The notes beneath the pieces were generated by a model, which saw nothing but the letters and a program-made list of their open reading frames with translations, made no database searches and had not been told where the DNA came from. The position numbers and the translations under genes are program-made. 64,000 nucleotides of DNA, taken from assembly GCA_001949185.1 (NCBI GenBank), contig BDGG01000001.1:2373324-2437323 (forward strand), given 5' to 3'. This DNA is from Ramazzottius varieornatus (Eukaryota > Tardigrada > Eutardigrada > Parachela > Ramazzottiidae). Shown one piece after another: positions 57,296 to 64,000 of the stretch. Position 1 is the first letter of the stretch. Every line of letters begins with the position of its first letter.

Positions 57296-58148
57296 GGTGG
57301 GAACCAACGAAAGAGCTACGTTTTTCACGTAAGCCGAAGATAACTGCCGCAGGCGATTATACAGCAAGGAATGGAAAAAAATGAGAAGTGTGAATGGATA
57401 TCCGTCCTAACTGGGTGTAATTCACGGTGAAGATTCGGCGCGAAACGCGAACAGTCGATAGAAGGAATCAAGAGTAGTAACCTTTTGATAAAGCGATCAT
57501 CCTTTGTGGCAGCAATATTAGGGCAGTAACGACGGATTAAGAAGGTAAGTTTATGGTATTTGACGGTAATTTGTCCTTCGAAACATATGGTTTGGAGTGG
57601 AAGCGATCTCGTAATCACGTACAGCTCAGCTGTAATTTCTGCCGCGTTCGGCGTAAAGAAGGTGATGACTCAATATTTTCCTCTGCGCTTTTACGTTCCT
57701 TCAACGACGGGAGAAAAGCCAGTCTGATAACCGCTTTTCGATTTTACTGCCAACATTGATGCAGTAGGCAAGAGCCACAGTGAGTTTGCTGAGGAAATTT
57801 ACACTTCAAGAGAAGCACACAAAGACAGAAAGAAACGATCGATAGCCAGCGAATGAGATCCCATGTGCATGAACCTTTCATCCTACTGTACGCCAACAAG
57901 ATCCAGAAGAGAAAAATAAGCACTGCGTACGATCGAACCCGATGAAAACTGCAACGAATGTGGTGGTAGAGCACATAAACCTTTCTACCATTAGCAAACT
58001 GGAGAAAGAAAGATTACCCAGTAAAAGCATTAACAAAAGAGAGGAATTAAACGTACGTGAAATGAATATATTGACAAACTACAACGATTAGGCATGCGAA
58101 CCTTCACGAGAGCCATGATCTTTGGTAATTCTCCCACGCTGCGCCCAT
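57296..58148. other. intergenic stretch between the chromodomain gene and API5
   Basis: No gene, RNA or repeat is supported. Short frames on both strands show no consistent exons. It includes the chromodomain gene promoter and the API5 3' flank. Confidence 0.5.
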
Positions 58149-60828
58149 CTAGATTTTCTTCGTCTTCACGAAGCGATTTGTACCGTCCACTGCTGCGGAC
58201 GCAGCGACGGCTTGTGCTCCACCAAATCGTTTGGCTCTTGCCTCCAATTCTAAAGATTTGAATAGTCAGAAAAAAAGCCGAAAACTAAACTCTCATCAAC
58301 CACGCGGCACACCGACCAGCAACGGTATCCGAACATCAAGCACTTGCATACGTAAGTGCAGTGAGCCAGCCGGTGTACAGGTGCATGCAATTCGGTTACA
58401 GATTGAACCGCATGCGCCTGCATACAGGATCACCATGCATCACCAGTTCCGCGCGAGTATGCAAGTACACGCAGTACGTGTGGTTACAGCTAGTTTGCCG
58501 ACTGCCCATACTAAGATTTTGTCCCTTACTGGTTTGATCAGCTGCCGGTGCGTTAAGGGAAATCTTGGTTCGTGTATTAGAGCCGGCAGTTTTCTGCTGA
58601 CCCTGTCCATTGCCGGACAGATACGGAAATTTGTTTGCACGGATGTTGCTACCTCCAGAGGAGCCGTTAGCATCGCTGGTGATTCGTTTCGTCCGAATTT
58701 TGCTGCAAAACACAGTTGAAACATCCATCAAATTATCGGACCCTTTTCGACAAACATTAATGTCGACTACACAGTGTACACATCTGAAACTACTTGTATC
58801 AGCGACTCACCCGCCAGCCGTAGCTGTAGTGGATGAGTGGGTAATGGGTTCCCTTTCAGACGATACTGCTCCAGCGTTCTCCTGCAAAAGACAGAATAGA
58901 CTTCTCGTCCATGTCGGTAACGGCAACAGGAACGTACCTTCTTCCATGACAGATGGATTGTATCTTTGAAATGAGGAGGGTTATGGAAAAACTCCAGAAT
59001 GTGAGATTTGATGTTTGCAGTTGTCCGCCGGGTAGCTTCGGCTCTTTTTATCTGAAAGACGATAACAATATGATCTTATGCAATATTCTCCGATAACTAC
59101 CAATATGACTGAAAGTGCTAATGTTTTCAAAACCTACTGCGTCTGCGTCGGATTCCTTTCCAAAACTTTTCTGCATGTATAACTGCATACAGCTGGAGAA
59201 GTACTGCAACCTGCAGAAAGTCATCGTTTATCCCGATTCCTGCTCATGTCTAGACAGAGCACCTGAGAAATTTCTCAAGTATTCTTCTTACTTGGACCGA
59301 AGCAACTGAAATTGGGCCGCGTTCTCCGTAATGAATTGTGGATGGCGCTTCCCCAGTAGATGAAAGGCACAGAGGAGACACTCGACTGCTGCGAAATGGA
59401 GTGGAGGCAATTCATGCTCCGTGTCCATTGAGGTGTCGACAGGAGCGGAAGGCAACACGTCCTACGAACGTACAAGTTGTTATTATTCTGTCCAGTAACA
59501 TTCGAAAAGTACCGAAGGCTTACAAGAAGTTTCTGAAGGATGCCGCCAAGGTTTCCTTGATAGTTCTTCAGTTCACCAACCGAACTACACAATTCAGCGA
59601 AGACTTGTAGAACAGGAACGTTGGTCTCCACTGTGTCCACGGAGATGGAGGGGATGATGTGATCGCAAAAGTATTCGACGAGTTTGGTGGACTGAATAAT
59701 CCTCTACAACACATACATGATTACCAAGTACGTACCAATGAGAAAAGGCAGGGTTACCGAGAAGAGCGGAAGTGCGTGCCGACAACAAGCAATTAGCCTT
59801 TCGGCTCTTGCAGGTGTCAACGAAGCGTAGGGAGTCTTGGTGCCCATACAATCCACGAGGACGTCCACCAGCATCTGTCCTCCAGTCAACGTCTGGAAGA
59901 ACTTCATGGTGGCCAGAGAACCTACTAAGTTCTCGAACTCTTCAGCAGTGGCCTCTGGGAGAATCTGCGACGAGCAATTCGTGGATAAGCATGTCCTGAA
60001 TTCCATACATCAATATGAAACTACCTTCTTGTATTCTGTGATCAAGAGCGTAGCGATTTCAGTATTGTTAGCCGTGGGTGGAAGTTCGCCCAGCTTCGTC
60101 CTCAGGAACATGATGGCGGGCTTGCGAATGATATCTTCGGCGCTGACGATCTGATCCAAGAGTCCTTCTAACGCCTCTGTGAACCGAAAGAGACTTACAG
60201 CTTTTTTTTATGGTACAAATAAATAAAGAGATATTTACGTTTTGGTTCCAACTTCAGAAGCTTCACCAAGCATTGCTGCAGGCCTTTCACTTCGTTCACG
60301 TCGGCCAGTCCGTACATTTGGATCAAGAGATCGGCGACCCGTTTCACATAGCTAGGGTTAATCTTGCAGATCTCCACCAAGGTTTCCGTCGCCGACTTCC
60401 TTATCTACAACGAGTACATTTAGGGCTTACAGAGAACAAGATCACACTCTATTCGAAGCTTCGAGCTTCCGTCATCCGTAGGACATCATTACTGCAAGAT
60501 CCGTATCGACGCAGAGTTCGGCCAACGCTTGAATGGATCGTTCCCCTTCTTCCGGATAGTATTTGAACAGGCGACCAATAAAGTCTGCACTGAGTTTCTT
60601 GGCGCCGGTGTTGTCCTTCAGATTCACCGCGGAGAGAATTTCCAGATATTTACCCCGATGCTGAAAATATAGCAGCTAACAGTTTCCAAATGTCAAGCAA
60701 TCAGGCATAAGTTCCAGTGGACAAATGACAATTCGACACAGACTTACTTCAGGTTTGGATTCCGCGCTGTCAATCGCCATGAAGTTTTCGTACAAACTAG
60801 CGACTGGATCGGCAGCCTTCAGAGCCAT
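58149..60828 (-). CDS. API5: apoptosis inhibitor 5 (API5/AAC-11)
   Basis: About ten exons from ATG 60828 to the stop at 58149. HEAT/ARM-like helical protein. Recognised blocks: YLEILSAVNLKDNTGAKKLS; FIGRLFKYYPE; LVEICKINPSYVKRVADLLI; QIVSAEDIIRKPAIMFLRTK; MKFFQTLTGGQMLVDVLVD and RHALPLFS; VPVLQVFAELCSSVGELKN; VECLLCAFHLLGKRHPQF; and the IKSHILEFFHNPPHFK-TIHLSWKK segment before the basic tail. The family protects cells from E2F1-dependent apoptosis and is a nuclear scaffold. Odd: the last exon ends LEARAKRFGG followed by an Ala-rich stretch and KTKKI, a motif like the RAERFG end of SARNP/THO1-type RNA-export proteins, where vertebrate API5 has an RG-rich tail. It shares a 561-bp divergent promoter region with MED4. 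Confidence 0.93.
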
Positions 60829-61389
60829 GCTGCGACACGGTGCGAGTAGAATCAGACAAACAATGCGAAGGTAGGAAGGAGGTGATGTTCCGTGGAGGCG
60901 GTAGCGCGCTGATCGGAGTTTCTCCTCAAGCGAACAAGAACCACTACAGTACAGCTTATCCGCGCTCAGCTTACAGCTTATCACTGGGACTAAAGACAAG
61001 GGTTTGAAAAAGATGGCTTGCAAGATCGGGAAGAGGATGAGCCGGAATAAAAGAATGGCTGCCGGATTTACTGGATGAAAAACATTGGAAATGGAAACAG
61101 GATTTGTTATGACTGATTCTTGATTGAGACATGGGCTTCATGTAAGGCTATTTGCCATGATGTCATGCGAAATCGCAATCACTATGATAAACTTTTGTTT
61201 TGGTTTAAAAGTTTTCTGAAGGATGAAAATGGCGTCTTATGAAATTCGTATGAGTACCTAACTGAGACCTGATTTGCATTCGTTGTGTTTATGACTTCAT
61301 GCATAACGTCATCTGTCTTTAGGTGTACGGAGTGAGCTTGTTTTTGGGTTTTGAGAGATTTGCCGGTTCATCCTTCTGAAAAGTCGAGG

Positions 61390-62478
61390 ATGGAGCGGAT
61401 GCATTCTACTTCCGGTCTAATGGACTACGATGGTGACGCTGTTCCCTTCCAGAATCCTAAAAGGAGCGTCTTCTGGGACTTCCCTGCACCAATTGACAAT
61501 AAGGCAAACGACCCGATAACCAAGAAGTTCAGCCAAAGGACGGAACTTAGCACCCAGGACAAGATGATGCATGTCTTAGACGAGGTGGAGACAATATATG
61601 AGACGTTCATTACCCTAATCTCAGCGCAGGATGCGTTGGCCTCCGATCCGACCGTAAGTTCTCTCCTCACGAACTGCAAAACCCCTTCGGTGGCATCTAC
61701 ATCAAGCGAAACGATCATTGGAGCGGAGAACCCTGCTGCGATGGTCGATTTCGAGAAAGGCGTGGAGGAAATAATGGAACTGCTAGCGGAACGTCAAAAT
61801 GACTTCAACAAGCTGGTCGGTCAGTATGAGATACTCTTCTCCTGACTATGATGTGTTAACGAAGTTGGTTTATGGATCTTTGTAGATGAGGCGAAGAAGG
61901 AAGTGGAAGTAGAAATAGCCATACGTTCGCTAACAGCAGAGTCCGAAAAGTTGAAGGAGCAAGTGATGTCTTTGCAAGGACGACTGAAAGAAGCCGAGCA
62001 AATCCTCTCTAACGCTCTGCATCTTACGAAACACAAGACAGAAACAGTGAAAGCAGCGGAAGATACTCAGTTGAATCTAGATGAGATCGTTCGTTATGCG
62101 CATCGCATAAGCGTGGGATACTCTGTCGCAGCGCCGGCCAATTGGATGCCCGGCGACCCCCGTCGGCCATATCCTACGGACCTGGAAATGCGCGCTGGAG
62201 TGCTAGCCAGGGTTAATTCGATACCGCCACCTCCGAACCAGATTCCGGATATGCCCACAGAAAACCTTACGAATGTAATGCAGAAGTTTGTGGGGAATAA
62301 CGCGGGACCCTATGTGATGGCGCCTCTTCCGCTTAGTCAAGCAACTACGCCGGCGGATGCAAATAAAGCGCAGACTGCTGCAAACTCGAACTTGCATCGA
62401 GAAACCTCGAGCGAAGAACCTGATGTGGAAACGATGTCGAGCGAGTCTTCGAGTACTTCTAGCAGTGAAGAAGAGTAG
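61390..62478 (+). CDS. MED4: Mediator complex subunit 4
   Basis: Two exons, 61390..61819 and 61886..62478, join to 340 codons plus a stop. The N-terminal part is charged and helical. A coiled coil spans the exon junction (AIRSLTAESEKLKEQVMSLQ; GRLKEAEQILSNAL). Then comes the invariant MED4 signature: YAHRIS, NWMPGDPRRPYPTDLEMRAG. The tail is acidic and Ser-rich (VETMSSESSSTSSSEEE), as in vertebrate MED4. It is part of the Mediator middle module, a nuclear bridge to RNA polymerase II. It is somewhat longer than human MED4 (270 aa), mainly at the N-terminus. The ATG at 61390 is followed by a second in-frame ATG three codons on. Confidence 0.97.
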
Positions 62479-62845
62479 CTACAACTCGGAGGGGGGAAGT
62501 ACTTGCTCGCGAAGCAGCTTTTCTTTTGGTAGAGTGATGCATACCTTAATACCACAAAATTCATCGCGCCATAACATTCGCGCAAACGAAAGCTTGTGAT
62601 TTGGCTTGTTCAAATTATGCATAAAACACTAAAATGTAAAATACAAAGAGTAACTCGTATAGTTGTTGAGCTATAAGGAAATGAGAGTTACCAGATTATG
62701 GTGCTTTTCGGCTTCAGTGCCAAAATGAAAGAAGCGTTCGGGAGTAATTCTTCAAGTTTTCAGAAATGGAAAGAAACTGAGAAGGCACCAGAGTTGTTTT
62801 TCAAAAGGACTACCAAGTGTTCGAACAGAAAGACATCTCAGATGC

Positions 62846-64000
62846 TCAGTTAGTGCCGAAAGAAGTAGGAGGAGACCACTGTGCGCGAGCCTTCCTGGGA
62901 ACCACGACAGGCTTTGTTGGAGGCGTCACGGTAGGCTTGGACACTGGTTCCGCATCTGCAGACAACAAAACCCAAGTTGATGTGATGACTTATCTAAACT
63001 TTTGTTAGCTCTGAGCGCGAGAGAGCATGTGCGCTTACCGGCAACGTTCAGCTTTTCCAGCTGAGAAATCAAATCGTCCGTGGAGTCGTCCTTCAACAGT
63101 TCTTCAAGTTCCTTTTCCAGCTCATCTTCATCCACGTCGTCCTTTATGCCTTTCATTGGACTGGAAATTGCTTCTGCGATCTCGTCGTGGACTTCCATGA
63201 CTTCCTGCATATCATCAGCAACTGCTTCCACTTTCTCCACACTATTGTCTTTCTGAACATCTTTGAGAGCGGAAAGCCCTGCTTGATAAGCCTCAAAAAT
63301 CTGAAAATGAAATTTTAATTATTGCCAAATGTAAAGCGAAAAGTCATCAAGACTCTTCAGTAGCACTTACCTTTTCATCCGTTTCAGAATTTTCTAAACG
63401 ATGCAGCATATTTCCGATGTTAGTGATCACTGTGTCCTTCTGCTCCAAAGCCTTCTCGTAGAGTTTCTTCTTCTTCAGAACTCTTAAAGCAACGGGTTTC
63501 TTCCCTGCTCGAACCAGCGACCGTACTTCCTGATCCAGTTCCTCTATCTTGCCTTGAACGACAGAAGCTTCCTTCTCCATTTTGTGAAGCGAACGTCTCA
63601 GAGTGATGACGCCCTTATCCGCTTCCGAGATCTTCGCGACCTTTTTCTTAGCGCTGGCTGGAGCAGCATGGAGAAACTTGATCGTAGCGTGTTCGTCATC
63701 GTCCAAGTCGGTAACGATTATCTGCTGGGTTCGCTGCAGATGTTTCAGCACCTGTGAGAAAACAAGACATAAGATGGAAAATTATGATGAAAATTCAACA
63801 AAACATAAAACATAAGTTTCATGAAGCATTCGAATTACAAAACTTGATGCTGCTCGGAAATTTACCACAGGCATGGAGTAGTCAGGCACGATATCACCAA
63901 ACAGCTCTTTGAACGTGGGCAGGTCCAGGACGGAAGACGAGAGAATACCCGACTGAGCACGAGTGAGGATTTCGGCTGCTTTGGTCTTAACAAGCTCCAC
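62846..64000 (-). CDS. CHMP7: CHMP7-like ESCRT-III protein (5' end beyond the window)
   Basis: Four exons seen: complement of 62846..62955, 63039..63300, 63371..63751 and 63866 to beyond 64000, all in phase. The right-edge exon is part of the N-terminal winged-helix region (DLPTFKELFGDIVPDYSMPV). Then comes the Snf7-type helical core: ITLRRSLHKMEKEASVVQGK, RSLVRAGKKPVALRVLKKKK, GNMLHRLENSETDEKIFEAY, and the helix VDEDELEKELEELL, ending in a Pro/Thr-rich tail. RAGKKPVAL--L--K--YEK and the AYQAGLSALK segment are diagnostic for CHMP7, which recruits ESCRT-III to the nuclear envelope. It is 5'-truncated by the window edge, not by mutation. Confidence 0.93.

Noticed and set aside
1-64000. CRISPR arrays, bacterial operons, phage genes
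   Set aside because: The window is intron-rich eukaryotic DNA; no regular repeat-spacer structure or prokaryotic gene organisation is present.

Overview
The window is nuclear DNA of a metazoan, most likely a tardigrade. Genes are compact, with many short GT-AG introns (about 50-250 bp), on both strands. The phylum call rests on the gene at 50485-51504 (minus): its exons assemble into a cytoplasmic abundant heat-soluble (CAHS) protein, a family known only from tardigrades. The genus cannot be fixed from the sequence alone.

Layout, left to right. 0-9 kb: a DHRS11-like short-chain dehydrogenase (minus), a synaptotagmin-like double-C2 membrane protein (plus) and an unrecognised two-exon gene. 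9.3-15.9 kb: a 26-exon gene for a complete two-domain angiotensin-converting enzyme with both zinc sites intact. 16-21 kb: a partial membrane-protein gene, RNF170 (minus) and a gene I could not identify. 21.8-31.1 kb: GALK2 (N-acetylgalactosamine kinase), a foldback repeat, a compact CAMLG/GET2-like gene, a FUT8-like fucosyltransferase without the usual C-terminal SH3 part (minus), and a gustatory-receptor-like 7TM gene (plus). 31-37 kb: a damaged BTB-BACK gene (minus), a CBR1-like carbonyl reductase (plus) and a secreted Gly/Met-rich protein (plus). 37-46 kb: a dispersed 5S rRNA gene, the large condensin gene NCAPD2 (minus), a second 5S copy and a four-exon fatty-acid-binding protein gene (plus). 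46-51.5 kb: CLPTM1 and CAHS (both minus). 51.5-54.9 kb: a gene-poor stretch with two non-autonomous hAT-type elements, each with an 8-bp target duplication. 54.9-64 kb: INTS14 (plus), a chromodomain protein (minus), API5 (minus), MED4 (plus) and the 3' part of CHMP7 (minus, running off the right edge).

There is no operon-like pathway. The genes are mostly single-copy housekeeping functions (transcription: INTS14, MED4; chromosomes: NCAPD2, chromodomain; membrane and ER: RNF170, CAMLG, CLPTM1, CHMP7; sugar: GALK2, FUT8) with a few lineage-flavoured genes between them (CAHS, the GM-rich secreted protein, the receptor, the double ACE). For 14 genes the exon joins I propose give an unbroken frame whose length is a multiple of three, which supports those models.
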